Shown in pieces: positions 33,576 through 42,123 of a stretch of DNA of 64,000 nucleotides. The translations under genes were made by a program, and so were the position numbers. The notes under the pieces are model-generated. The model ran no database searches. It saw nothing but the letters and a program-made list of their open reading frames with translations, and had not been told where the DNA came from. The stretch lies in the NCBI GenBank assembly GCA_964438605.1, contig CAYTKT010000006.1:10535-74534 (forward strand), in the 5' to 3' direction. Every line of letters starts with the position of its first letter. Position 1 is the first letter of the stretch. This DNA comes from Alangreenwoodia sp964438605 (GTDB lineage Bacteria > Bacillota > Clostridia > Peptostreptococcales > Anaerovoracaceae).

Positions 33576-35606
33576 ATGCTTGTGAGCGAGATCAGAGGAA
33601 TCGGCCCGAAGAAGGCGGCGCTGCTGAAAGAAATCGGGATCGAAACGCTGGAAGATATGCTGGCGCATTATCCGCATTCTTATGAGGACCGGTCGAGGAT
33701 CACAGAGATTGCTGATGCGCAGGAAGGGGCGCAGTGCTATATTTGCGGCACGATCATCAAAATTACAAAAAATTTCGCTTACGGCAGAAATAAGCGAATG
33801 ATGCGGCTGTTGGCAGCCGATGACAGCGGGACGATGGAGATCGTTTTTTTTCAGGCGTCGTACTATGAACGCACGTTTCATGAAGACGATTCCTTCTATT
33901 TTTATGGCCGCGTAACGCGCGGACGGTCGGGACTTCAGATGGTTCATCCGCAATTTGAAAAAAATCACGGCATTTTTGAGGCATCCATCCTGCCGGTTTA
34001 TCGAACGGTAAAAGGAATTACGCAAAAGGACCTGCGAAACATCGCCAGATTTTCCCTCGATCAGGGCGTTTTCGTTAGAGAAACGCTGCCTGAGTGGCTC
34101 TGCGCAAAAGCGAAACTCTGTAGCCGTGAGCAGGCGCTGAAAAATATACATTTTCCGGCGGATAGAATGAGTTACAGAACAGCAAAATATCGTTTAGTCT
34201 ACGAAGAACTCTTTTTTTTGCAGACCGGTCTTTTTATGAAAGGCAGCTCACGCATGAAACTGCGCGACGGGATTCAATTTCCGCATGACAATTCCATGCG
34301 TCAGTTTGTCAGCAGACTTCCTTATGAACTGACGGATGCGCAGGCGCGCGTTCTGACGGAGATTGAAAACGACATGGAGTCGCCTGCGCCGATGCAGCGC
34401 CTTATTCAGGGCGACGTCGGTTCGGGAAAGACGGCTGTCGCGGCGGCAGCCCTTTATAAAGCGGCAAAGGCCGGATTTCAGGGCGTGATGATGGCGCCTA
34501 CGGAGCTTCTTGCAGCGCAGCATCGTGAGACATTTGAACAGATTTTCCGTGGAACGGGAATCCGTATCGGGTTTTTATCGTCAGGCATAAAATCAAAAGA
34601 AAAAAATGAAACGTTCCGGGCGCTGCGCGAAGGTGAAATCGACATCATGATCGGTACACATGCCGTGATTCAGGAAAATGTAGAGTTTAAAAATCTCGCG
34701 CTGGTTATTACAGACGAGCAGCACCGTTTCGGGGTAGATCAGCGAAAAAAACTGGCTGCAAAGGGGAGAAATCCCGATGTTATCGTTATGACGGCGACAC
34801 CGATTCCGCGTACGCTTGCGGTCATTCTGTTTGGCGATCTCGACATTTCAGTAATCGACGAGCTTCCGCCGGGCAGAAAGCCGATTGAAACGAAGGCTGT
34901 GCCGCTGCGTCAGCGCAAAAAGGTGTATGAATTTATAGAGGAACAGCTGGAAAAAGGGCGTCAGGCTTATATAGTGGCGCCGCTTGTCGAAGATTCTGAT
35001 GTGGTGGACGCCGTTTCAGCTTCTGGCGTCTATGCGGAAATCGTCAGAAAGTTTCCGCACCGCAGGACGGGACTTCTCCACGGAGCTATGAAGCAGGAAG
35101 AAAAAGATGCCGTTATGCAGGAGTTTTCCGAAGGAAGCATCGATATATTGGTGGCGACTGTCGTCATTGAAGTCGGCATTAACGTGCCTAACGCGACGCT
35201 GATGATTATTGAAAACGCTGAACGCTTCGGGCTCGCGCAGCTTCATCAGCTGCGCGGCCGCGTCGGCAGAGGGGAACACCGGTCATACTGTTTTCTGATT
35301 ACTGACATGAATTCGGAGCTCGGAAAACAGCGTGCAGAGATTATCGAATCGTCGTCCGACGGTTTTTTTATTGCGGAACAGGATTTGCGGATGCGCGGGC
35401 CGGGTGAATTTTTCGGCACGAAACAGCACGGCCTGCCGGAACTGCAAGTGGCTGATCTGGCGAAGCACGTTCCGATTATGAATTCCATGCGCGACGATAT
35501 TCGCGAAATTCTTCAGGCTGACCCGCGTCTCGAATCAGAAGAAAATGCGCTGATTCGGGAGGGCGTCGTTCGTATGTTCGGGGATATGGGCGGAATCGGG
35601 TTATAA
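33576..35606 (+). CDS. recG: ATP-dependent DNA helicase RecG
   Basis: Branch-migration helicase that regresses stalled forks and processes Holliday junctions. In order: N-terminal helical and OB wedge domain (GIGPKKAALLKEIGIETLEDML, YPHSYEDRS), Walker A GDVGSGKTAVA, MMAPTELLAAQH, DEQH box (TDEQHRFGVDQR), TATPIPRTLA, motif V/VI VIEVGINVPNATLM and QLRGRVGRG, and the RecG C-terminus (DLRMRGPGEFFGTKQHGLPE). At 676 residues it is complete. The start has a strong GGAGG site. Confidence 0.97.
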   Translation: MLVSEIRGIGPKKAALLKEIGIETLEDMLAHYPHSYEDRSRITEIADAQEGAQCYICGTIIKITKNFAYGRNKRMMRLLAADDSGTMEIVFFQASYYERTFHEDDSFYFYGRVTRGRSGLQMVHPQFEKNHGIFEASILPVYRTVKGITQKDLRNIARFSLDQGVFVRETLPEWLCAKAKLCSREQALKNIHFPADRMSYRTAKYRLVYEELFFLQTGLFMKGSSRMKLRDGIQFPHDNSMRQFVSRLPYELTDAQARVLTEIENDMESPAPMQRLIQGDVGSGKTAVAAAALYKAAKAGFQGVMMAPTELLAAQHRETFEQIFRGTGIRIGFLSSGIKSKEKNETFRALREGEIDIMIGTHAVIQENVEFKNLALVITDEQHRFGVDQRKKLAAKGRNPDVIVMTATPIPRTLAVILFGDLDISVIDELPPGRKPIETKAVPLRQRKKVYEFIEEQLEKGRQAYIVAPLVEDSDVVDAVSASGVYAEIVRKFPHRRTGLLHGAMKQEEKDAVMQEFSEGSIDILVATVVIEVGINVPNATLMIIENAERFGLAQLHQLRGRVGRGEHRSYCFLITDMNSELGKQRAEIIESSSDGFFIAEQDLRMRGPGEFFGTKQHGLPELQVADLAKHVPIMNSMRDDIREILQADPRLESEENALIREGVVRMFGDMGGIGL

Positions 35607-35731
35607 GCGAAGCGTTGATTTAATTTACTTATGATCCGTTTTCGGATTCACCGTTCGGCGCTTCTGGCTTTTCGAAATGCAATTTCTGTCAGCTCGTCTC
35701 GGAGTTGTGTCATCAGCGGTCTGGCGTCCTG

Positions 35732-36025
35732 CTAAACGCTGAGTTCGGAATATTCCGGCGTAAACCGCAGCTCGCACGCTTCAGCTTCCAGTTCTGCATC
35801 GTACTGTTTCAGCAGGCTTTTGTAGAGTTCCAGATAATAATGTTTGATATTAAGCGGCGCGAGTTCGTAGTTTTCAGCTGCTTCAAAAAGAGCCTCCGCA
35901 TCTTCCGTTATTTGCAGGATTTCCGGCAGCTCGTCGTATCCTACAAGAAACAGAATCCTGTCGTTAAAAGTATTTGATTTGTAAAATTCATATCTTTTTC
36001 GTAGGTTTTCTCTGAGTTTCTTCAT
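35732..36025 (-). CDS. Small hypothetical protein
   Basis: A 97-residue acidic protein with a basic N-terminus (MKKLRENLRKRYEFYKS) and predicted helices (ALFEAAENYELAPLNIKHYYLELYKSLL). AAGGTG precedes its start at good spacing, and it fills the space between recG and the spore-protein gene on the opposite strand. I do not recognise a family. Confidence 0.6.
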   Translation of the reverse strand: MKKLRENLRKRYEFYKSNTFNDRILFLVGYDELPEILQITEDAEALFEAAENYELAPLNIKHYYLELYKSLLKQYDAELEAEACELRFTPEYSELSV

Positions 36026-36287
36026 AGAATCACCTTCTTTCCCGTTCTTTATTTGCAGGTGCGATGATATTTGAAGATTATGTCATTAGCACGTCCATAT
36101 AAAATTTTGTCACAGAATCCATTTCATTTTTAATCGGGTTCAGCGCAAATTTCGACAAGATGATACGATATTTGACGTTCTAAAACATTCGTATATATAG
36201 TAAATTGACGCCTGAAACGGGAAAATATACATAGCATACGATTTTCGGCGCTGGTTAAATGAATTAACGTGAAGGAGGTGAAAACAA

Positions 36288-36503
36288 ATGTCTTTACAGA
36301 ACAAGATTTATTCTGAATCCAAAACAGCACTCGACGGTATGAAGACTGAGGTCGTAAATGAACTGGGTTTAACGAACTACGCTCAGATGGATAAGGGAAA
36401 TCTGACTGCCAGACAGAACGGTTATGTCGGCGGTTATATGACAAAAAAACTTGTCGAAATGGCTGAATCCCAGTTAGCCGGCAAGTCTAATCCGCAGCTT
36501 TAA
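36288..36503 (+). CDS. Small acid-soluble spore protein, alpha/beta type
   Basis: A 71-residue DNA-coating protein of dormant spores that protects DNA from UV and heat. Family core: ALDGMKTEVVNELGL, then DKGNLTARQNGYVGGYMTKKLVEMAE, including the Glu-Leu/Ile germination-protease site in EVVNELG. It is preceded by AAGGAGGTG and ends within a typical monocistronic unit. Expression under sigma-G is expected, but I could not fix the promoter. It is direct evidence that the organism is a spore former. Confidence 0.92.
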   Translation: MSLQNKIYSESKTALDGMKTEVVNELGLTNYAQMDKGNLTARQNGYVGGYMTKKLVEMAESQLAGKSNPQL

Positions 36504-36561
36504 TCAACGTATTTTAATCGTCTTTTCTTGATTAAAGAATTCTGAGTCCGAAGAAAAATCA

Positions 36562-36650
36562 AGAGGCAGAAGGATATATGTTTTATGTGGAAAACTCGTA
36601 TCTCTTTGCCTTTTTCTGTTTGGATTTTTTTCCTTTTTTTAGTTTTTATT
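36562..36650 (+). terminator. Terminator region after the spore protein
   Basis: AGGCAGAAGGATAT near 36563 pairs imperfectly with ATCTCTTTGCCT near 36600, followed by several T-runs (CCTTTTTCTG, GATTTTTTTCC). The remaining gap up to 36831 is A/T-rich with no gene seen. Confidence 0.5.
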
Positions 36651-36831
36651 CAAGACAGAATACATGTTTTTGATAAAGAGAAAGGAAAGAAATAATTTCG
36701 GCTTGTCTTAGTTTTTACTGTAGAATTCACGCTCTGAATAAAATTATCGGAATAACAAATAAATTATTAGCTTGAAAATCACAATTTGTCGAAAAATGTA
36801 GTGTAAATGTGCAGGAAAGATTAAAAAATTC

Positions 36832-36860
36832 TTGCAATCGCGCTATTTTCATGTTATACT
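36832..36860 (+). promoter_or_regulatory. Promoter for the lytic transglycosylase
   Basis: TTGCAA (36832-36837), 17-nt spacer, TATACT (36855-36860), 48 nt before the start. Confidence 0.7.
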
Positions 36861-36908
36861 CCATTTGTACGTTATAATTTTATACGTTCAGAAGAGAGGA
36901 AGAAAGAT

Positions 36909-38063
36909 ATGGCAAAGAAGCTTTTATCTGTGTGGCTTTCATTGACGATCTTAATTTTCTCTTCAATTTCTATTTTTGCGGATGAAATCATTCAGGGTGA
37001 TTATCTTCTTAAAAACATTGTCATTAACGGAGAAAACATAGTCAACTATGAACTTAGTAATCCATTTATCGTGCGTCAGGACAGAATTTATATTCCGATG
37101 GATTCCGAGATCGGGAAAATTCTTGGCTTTGAAGCCGAAATGGATAACGAAAGCCGCACACTGAAAATTTTGAAGACCGATCCTACGCAGCGCAACCTGA
37201 CCGATAGGGGAGTGAAAAACAATTTGGAACCGGTTTCTGTGAGTGTCCGCTGGGACATCGCAGTGTCTGCGTATACGGGAGATCAAAACGGGGATGCAAA
37301 CTTGAACGAACAGGCAAATGTAACAGGAGAAAACGCGAGTGCAGATATTCCAGCAGCTCAGATGCAGCAGCATGGATCAGCGATGGCCGCGAAAATCGCG
37401 GCTCCGGCGCTGAATGTATCTCAGATCGATCTCATGGGGCAACCTGTACTGGTAAAGGATACAATAGTGTATGTTCCGCTAAACGCAATCGTTTCTTATG
37501 AGCCATTCGGATGGTCGACGTATTACGACAACTATTCGGGTGTGTATATCAGTACTGATGATGAAATAGACGCCGCGTCTTATTTCAATGCAGCCGACCC
37601 GAATTCCGTTAAGGGACGTGCTGCTTATATCGTGAATATCAACAAATATGTCGCGATGAACGAAGCAGAGAAAATGGTTCGCTACTTCGATGCCTACGGC
37701 AGGATTTACGGAGTGGATCCCAGGATTTTGATGGCCGTTGCACAGTGTGAGAGCACGTTTTATTCAGATGTGCTGAGTTCCCATAACTGTGCGGGGCTGA
37801 TGCAGGTTAAGGTTTCCACAGGAGCAGCTTATGGTTTTACAAAGATTCAGCTGCTTCAGTCCAAGCCGAACATTCAGATGGGGTCAATGTACCTTGGCCA
37901 GCTGATTGCAGCCTTCGGCGGGGATCTCGTCAAGGGACTTTCCGCTTATAACTGGGGGCCGGCCAGCGTGAAGAGCGGTTCGTATCATACGATATACGCG
38001 AACAAGGTACTTGCAAAATACAACAATATTAATTCGTTCCTGAACGCCAACGGGTACGAGTGA
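36909..38063 (+). CDS. Secreted lytic transglycosylase (SLT domain) with N-terminal copper-amine-oxidase-like domain
   Basis: A 384-residue exported protein, with a signal peptide to about residue 25 (FSSISIFA/D). Residues about 40-95 and 165-215 read like the amine-oxidase N1-type wall-associated repeats (IVNYELSNPFIVRQDRIYIPMDSEI; QPVLVKDTIVYVPLNAIVSYEP), split by an Asn/Ala-rich linker. The C-terminal SLT domain has the catalytic glutamate in AQCESTF, then NCAGLMQVK and LSAYNWGP. It would cleave the glycan strands of peptidoglycan outside the cell. The start has GAGAGGAAG. It could have a role in growth or spore formation; nothing fixes which. Confidence 0.9.
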   Translation: MAKKLLSVWLSLTILIFSSISIFADEIIQGDYLLKNIVINGENIVNYELSNPFIVRQDRIYIPMDSEIGKILGFEAEMDNESRTLKILKTDPTQRNLTDRGVKNNLEPVSVSVRWDIAVSAYTGDQNGDANLNEQANVTGENASADIPAAQMQQHGSAMAAKIAAPALNVSQIDLMGQPVLVKDTIVYVPLNAIVSYEPFGWSTYYDNYSGVYISTDDEIDAASYFNAADPNSVKGRAAYIVNINKYVAMNEAEKMVRYFDAYGRIYGVDPRILMAVAQCESTFYSDVLSSHNCAGLMQVKVSTGAAYGFTKIQLLQSKPNIQMGSMYLGQLIAAFGGDLVKGLSAYNWGPASVKSGSYHTIYANKVLAKYNNINSFLNANGYE

Positions 38064-38241
38064 TCCCGCAAGTGCGGGAAAACCGCAGCGGGAACAGGAC
38101 GAAAAATGACAATTTAGTGAATGATATTGAAAACGGCTATGACGTTTTCAATGAGGCCGGATGCCGTCAGGCATCCGGAATGATTTGCAATAAATAGAAA
38201 TGAAAAAAGCGGCGCCGTTCTTCTGTGAAGAACGGCGCCGC
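38064..38241. repeat. Cluster of four hairpins
   Basis: Immediately after the transglycosylase stop come four separate perfect hairpins: 38064-38079 (6 bp), 38126-38152 (9 bp), 38157-38178 (9 bp, loop GTCA) and 38209-38241 (14 bp, loop CTGTG). None has a clean T-run. Together they may be a 3' stabilising region, a structured RNA or a palindrome cluster. Confidence 0.6.
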
Positions 38242-38693
38242 AGACTATCGACAAAGGAACTGCCGCTTAAAGAAAATAACATTAAATTCAGGCCCTTTTT
38301 TGATTATTGAAGCGAATCATCAACTGCTTATGACAGATTCAATTTTATATTTTTTACATAGCAGATAGGAAGTAATCAATCTCTGTCTTTTAATTTACTT
38401 CAAATTTTTATCTTCTAAATTAAATAAATCCATAATAAACCCATAATAAATACAGATAAAATGATGTCTTAGGATCATTTTTCCGAAAATTAAAAATATG
38501 GCGACCGCAAGATAACGTACAATCTTTTTCACAATAAATTCCATAAAAATAGACATGATCTTAAATTTTCGTTTATCGCCTGCAGGTTTTATCAGGCTCT
38601 TAAAAACGGTTTTTTATGAAAGGAACGTTTCATATAAATATAGTAAAAATGGAGATTGCCAGACGGGTGATTCTCATTTTGTCAGTTTAAACA

Positions 38694-38876
38694 ATGAAAT
38701 GGATGCGGACATGGCCGGAGGAATATCTAAAAACAAAAGGGCAGGGTTATCGCAAGACACCGTTTTTACAGGTCTGCGGACACGACGGTGAGCCTTGTCC
38801 TGTTTGCGGAAAGACAATGTGCCGCATTGTGATCGGAGGCAGAGGCAGCGTGTATTATTCCGCCTGTCAATTATGA
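38694..38876 (+). pseudogene. Remnant of an Fpg/MutM-type DNA glycosylase (zinc-finger end)
   Basis: About 60 codons resembling only the C-terminus of formamidopyrimidine-DNA glycosylase-type proteins: GEPCPVCGKTMCRIVIGGRG, then YYSACQ, i.e. the four zinc-finger cysteines in family spacing. A stop lies 6 nt before its first ATG, and the catalytic N-terminal domain is absent upstream. The 450 nt before it (38242-38693) is A/T-rich with no gene seen. I take it as a decayed gene. Confidence 0.65.
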
Positions 38877-38896
38877 AAAAATGGAGGGAAACTATT

Positions 38897-39217
38897 GTGC
38901 GAAAGAGCGGCAGAGCAAAGATTTTCAAGAGATCGTGATGCTTGACGCCTGTCAGACAATACAGGCAGACTTGTTCAACGAAAGCTGTCCTTATGTGGCT
39001 TCGCTTTTATTTGGATATGAAGCAGCAGACGGACAGCTTTATCTGTATTTTCATTGTACTAAGTGTTGAGGGAAGAAAAAAGATCGATCTGTTAGCGGAA
39101 CATTCTGCCGTCTGTATCGAAACAGATATATTAGAAAAATATGTAAAAACTGAACATGGTGTGACGGCGGATTATAAAATCGTGATTGACAGAATCGCAG
39201 GAAAGCGGACGTTTTGA
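38897..39217 (+). pseudogene. Frameshifted pyridoxamine-5'-phosphate-oxidase-like flavoprotein
   Basis: Pieces in different frames together resemble a small FMN-binding PPOx-family protein: a start GTGCGAAAG after GGAGGG, then RQSKDFQEI, YVASLLFGYE, QLYLYFHCTK in one frame, then after a stop GRKKIDLLAEHSAVCIETD and TADYKIVIDRI in another. At least two frameshifts are needed. It follows the glycosylase remnant by 20 nt. Downstream at 39219-39377 another short open stretch (EPEQIKEDIGAQKGYVLST...) may be a further remnant that I cannot identify. Confidence 0.65.
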
Positions 39218-39457
39218 AAGGAGCCGGAGCAGATTAAAGAGGATATCGGTGCACAGAAGGGATATGTATTGTCGACGTTCATTATGTCGGGCTATGAAAG
39301 TCCTGGTGCCGGAAATATTTGCGCCCAGATCAAGGCAACAGTGGAAAACAAGGTGCGGCAGAATAAATGGTGAAGGAAAGCGAGGCAGGTACGACGGGGA
39401 CGAGTATTCTGGAAAATCCCGTGGTTACGGAATCAGAAATTGATATCGTCGAAACTT

Positions 39458-39511
39458 GAACTCCCCTGAGGCCGATTCGGAATATGTTCCGAATCGGCCT
39501 CAGGGGAGTTC
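39458..39511. terminator. 25-bp perfect hairpin at the end of the remnant region
   Basis: 39458-39482 is the exact reverse complement of 39487-39511 with a TATG loop. It lies between the decayed + strand genes and the 3' end of the - strand DUF1015 gene, so probably terminates the latter (and formerly both). Confidence 0.65.
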
Positions 39512-39535
39512 ATTTAGTGCGCCTGACATCCGGCG

Positions 39536-40966
39536 TTAAAATCTGTGAACGAACAGGCCGCTGCCGAGTTTTGGCTCAAACCATGTGGATTTTGGCGGCA
39601 TGACGAGGCCGGCGTCGGCAATCCGGATGATTTCGTCTGTGCTGACGGGGTACATGGCGAAGGCAACGGCCATCTCACCGCTGTCAACGCGTCGTTTGAG
39701 TTCGGCTGTACCGTAGATTCCGCCGATGAAGCTGATTCGCTTGTCCGTTTTTGGATCATGGATGCCGAGAAGCGGGGCGAGGATATTTTCCTGAAGGAAG
39801 GAAACATCGAGAGCGCTGACAGGGTCGGCTGCGCTGGCATCATCAAGTCCATGAAATGTGAGAAGATACCATTTTCCGTCGAGATACATGGAGCATGTAT
39901 GCTTTTTTTGCGGAAGCACGCGGTTTTCGTCAGAAATGTCGGACTCGCCGGAAAGCGGAATTTGCCCGGCGGCGGTATCAGTATCGGCTGAGAGGTTTTC
40001 CTTATCGGCGGTGATGGCTGCACGGCTTTTGCCGGCAGTATCAGCAGAAGCATGAAATTTGCCGCAGCTGTTGTCCTCACGGATTTTGTCAGCAGTACTG
40101 CCGGCGTCGGAAACCGGAATTTCGCTGACGGAACAGACATCTGCCAGACGGTTCAGGAAACGGTCCGGCGTCAGGCCGTTGAGGTCGCGGACGAGCCTGT
40201 TGTAATCGTAGACTTTCAGCTGGTCCGCCGGGAAAGCGACAGCCATAAAGCGGTTAAATTCCTCGGTTCCGTCGTAATCAGGAGATTGAGCGCGCCGTTT
40301 TTTGCCGACACGGACGGCAGAGGCCGTCCTGTGATGGCCGTCCGCGATGTACAGTTCCGGGAGCTTATCAAATGATTTTTGCAGGGCGGCGCAGTCGTCT
40401 TCGCTGTAAACAGGCCAGAGGAGGTGACGGACGTTCTGATTGTCCGTCACGTCATATTCAGGTTCGTTCTGACCGGCAACACGCTCTATAATCCGGGATA
40501 TTTCCGGACTGCTTCGGAAGAAAAAGAATACAGGTTCCGTGTCGGCGCTGCAGGCGTCGAAATGGCGGATTCTGTCCAGCTCTTTTTCTGTGCGGGTGAT
40601 TTCGTGTTTTTTAATCACGCCGTTTTCGTAGTCGTCGATCGAGGCACAGCCGACGATGCCCGTCTGGGAACGCCCGTTCATCATCTGACGATAGATATAA
40701 TAAAGCGGCTTGTCGTCCGTGAAAAACAGGCCGCGTGTTTCCAGCGCGTTGAGATTTTCTGCGGCTCTTGTGTAAACGGCATCGCTGTACGGGTCTTCTT
40801 CCGGGAGCTCAGACTCCGCGCGAACGATACGTATGAAACTGTCCGGACATTCGGCAGCAATTTTTTCAGCCTGGGCACGTGTTACGACGTCGTAGGGCGG
40901 GCAGAGCACACGTTGCGCCGCTTCGGGACGCGGTCGGTATGCCGGAAATGGATAAAAACATGCCAT
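39536..40966 (-). CDS. DUF1015-family protein with a low-complexity insertion
   Basis: A 476-residue protein with the DUF1015 landmarks: YPFPAYRPRPEAAQRVLCPPYDVV at the start, YYIYRQ, KKHEITRTEKELDRIRHFDAC, and the DGHHRTAS motif. The family resembles ParB/SerK-type phosphotransferases, and the Clostridial members often lie near serine metabolism genes; none is here. About 70 residues around 285-355, rich in Asp, Ser, Ala and Lys, interrupt the C-terminal domain and are unlike the flanks. ATG has AGGAGT upstream on the reverse strand. Confidence 0.88.
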   Translation of the reverse strand: MACFYPFPAYRPRPEAAQRVLCPPYDVVTRAQAEKIAAECPDSFIRIVRAESELPEEDPYSDAVYTRAAENLNALETRGLFFTDDKPLYYIYRQMMNGRSQTGIVGCASIDDYENGVIKKHEITRTEKELDRIRHFDACSADTEPVFFFFRSSPEISRIIERVAGQNEPEYDVTDNQNVRHLLWPVYSEDDCAALQKSFDKLPELYIADGHHRTASAVRVGKKRRAQSPDYDGTEEFNRFMAVAFPADQLKVYDYNRLVRDLNGLTPDRFLNRLADVCSVSEIPVSDAGSTADKIREDNSCGKFHASADTAGKSRAAITADKENLSADTDTAAGQIPLSGESDISDENRVLPQKKHTCSMYLDGKWYLLTFHGLDDASAADPVSALDVSFLQENILAPLLGIHDPKTDKRISFIGGIYGTAELKRRVDSGEMAVAFAMYPVSTDEIIRIADAGLVMPPKSTWFEPKLGSGLFVHRF

Positions 40967-41081
40967 GTCATAGTACTCCTATCTGTTTTTTTGTATATTT
41001 TGCCGCAGTTCATCTGAGTTTGCGGCGGGATTCTTTCATTATTATGGCATAGATTTGCGGGCTTGTGCAAAAAATATTCGC

Positions 41082-41707
41082 ATGGATAATACAAATTTTG
41101 AACAAAAAAGAATGAAGCGCAGACTTCGCTTTCTGCTCGCTTTTTTTGCAGCAGTCCTTGCGGCGCTCTGCGTGAGAATCGGCTTTCTGCAGCTTTACGA
41201 TAAGGAGGAACTCGCTGTCATGGCTTCGGGACAACATGTTTCAGAACTGACGGAATCGTCTGACGGGCGGAGATTTTTGACAGAAACGGGCTTCGGATTA
41301 CCGGACGTGAGGAATACGCGCTGATTTACGTGCCTGTGAAGAATTTGGAGAAGCATGGCGTGGACGATTTGCAAAAAAACGGGTTTCGGCAGACGGGGGG
41401 GGAAAAAAAGTCGCGGAGGGCTTGTCATCTTTGAGGGCGAAAAAAACGACCGGAAAATCGTGAATATGGAAACGGAATACGGAGCGTTTTCTGTAACTTG
41501 CCGCAGAAGGTATGAGGAAGAACAGCCGGCTGTTCTTCTGGTCGGCTATACGGCGAAGGAGGAGGAAAAGGAGTTAGGCAGGACAGGGCTTGAAAAGATG
41601 TTTGACCTGCGGCTTTCAGAGGGTCCTGTCTTTCCGTAGCGGGGAAAGTTCTTGACTATATCGGCCGGAATTTTAATTCTCTGAAGCAGGAGAGCGAGGG
41701 CGAGTGA
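41082..41707 (+). pseudogene. Decayed class B penicillin-binding protein
   Basis: Starts like a PBP: MDNTNFEQKRMKRRLRFLL, a membrane anchor (FLLAFFAAVLAALCVRIGFLQLY), then QHVSELTESSDGRRFLTE in place of the usual RG-I-DRNG-LT. A frameshift near 41300 moves the reading to EEYALIYVPVKNLEKHGVDDL, and an 8-G/7-A run at 41395-41410 accompanies another shift. A further piece reads GYTAKEEEKELGRTGLEKMFDLRL, matching the GYTG...GxSGxEKxYD part of PBP2/SpoVD-type proteins. The transpeptidase SxxK domain is missing. Confidence 0.7.
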
Positions 41708-41715
41708 ACGTATGT

Positions 41716-41756
41716 GAGAAAAGGAGATGCCGCATGATGCGGCATCTCCTTTTCTC
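41716..41756. terminator. 19-bp perfect hairpin after the PBP remnant
   Basis: 41716-41734 pairs with 41738-41756 around TGA. It is followed by AAAAAA on this strand, so the T-run lies on the other strand. The rest of the gap to 42123 is A/T-rich leader for the next gene. Confidence 0.6.
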
Positions 41757-42123
41757 AAAAAACGCCTCTGCCTTTCATGCAGGAGTGTCTTTGACGGCAG
41801 AGTTCTGCCGCGCCAATAAAATCTGAGAAGGAAAAATAATCATGAAAAATATCGACTATTGTTATTAGAAACACAATGTAAATTTTAAATTACGGGATTT
41901 ATAAAATAAAACACATCTATTCCTAACTTAATATAATAATAGTACTAATCATTGAATGTGTCAATATGTAATTTCCGAAAACACAAATAAAATTTCATGT
42001 TCCGATTCGGACAAAAAAATGATACTATATAGTGTATTCGGGAATGTCTGCGGATGTGCGCATCTTCCCGCCTTATTTTTCAAAATAATCCGTTAAATTT
42101 TTATGGGGAAAAGGAATCAGGTA

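Noticed and set aside
39219..39377. Open stretch EPEQIKEDIGAQKGYVLST... as a separate gene
   Set aside because: No start codon with ribosome site; lies in a decayed region and cannot be matched to a family, so it is mentioned only as a possible remnant.
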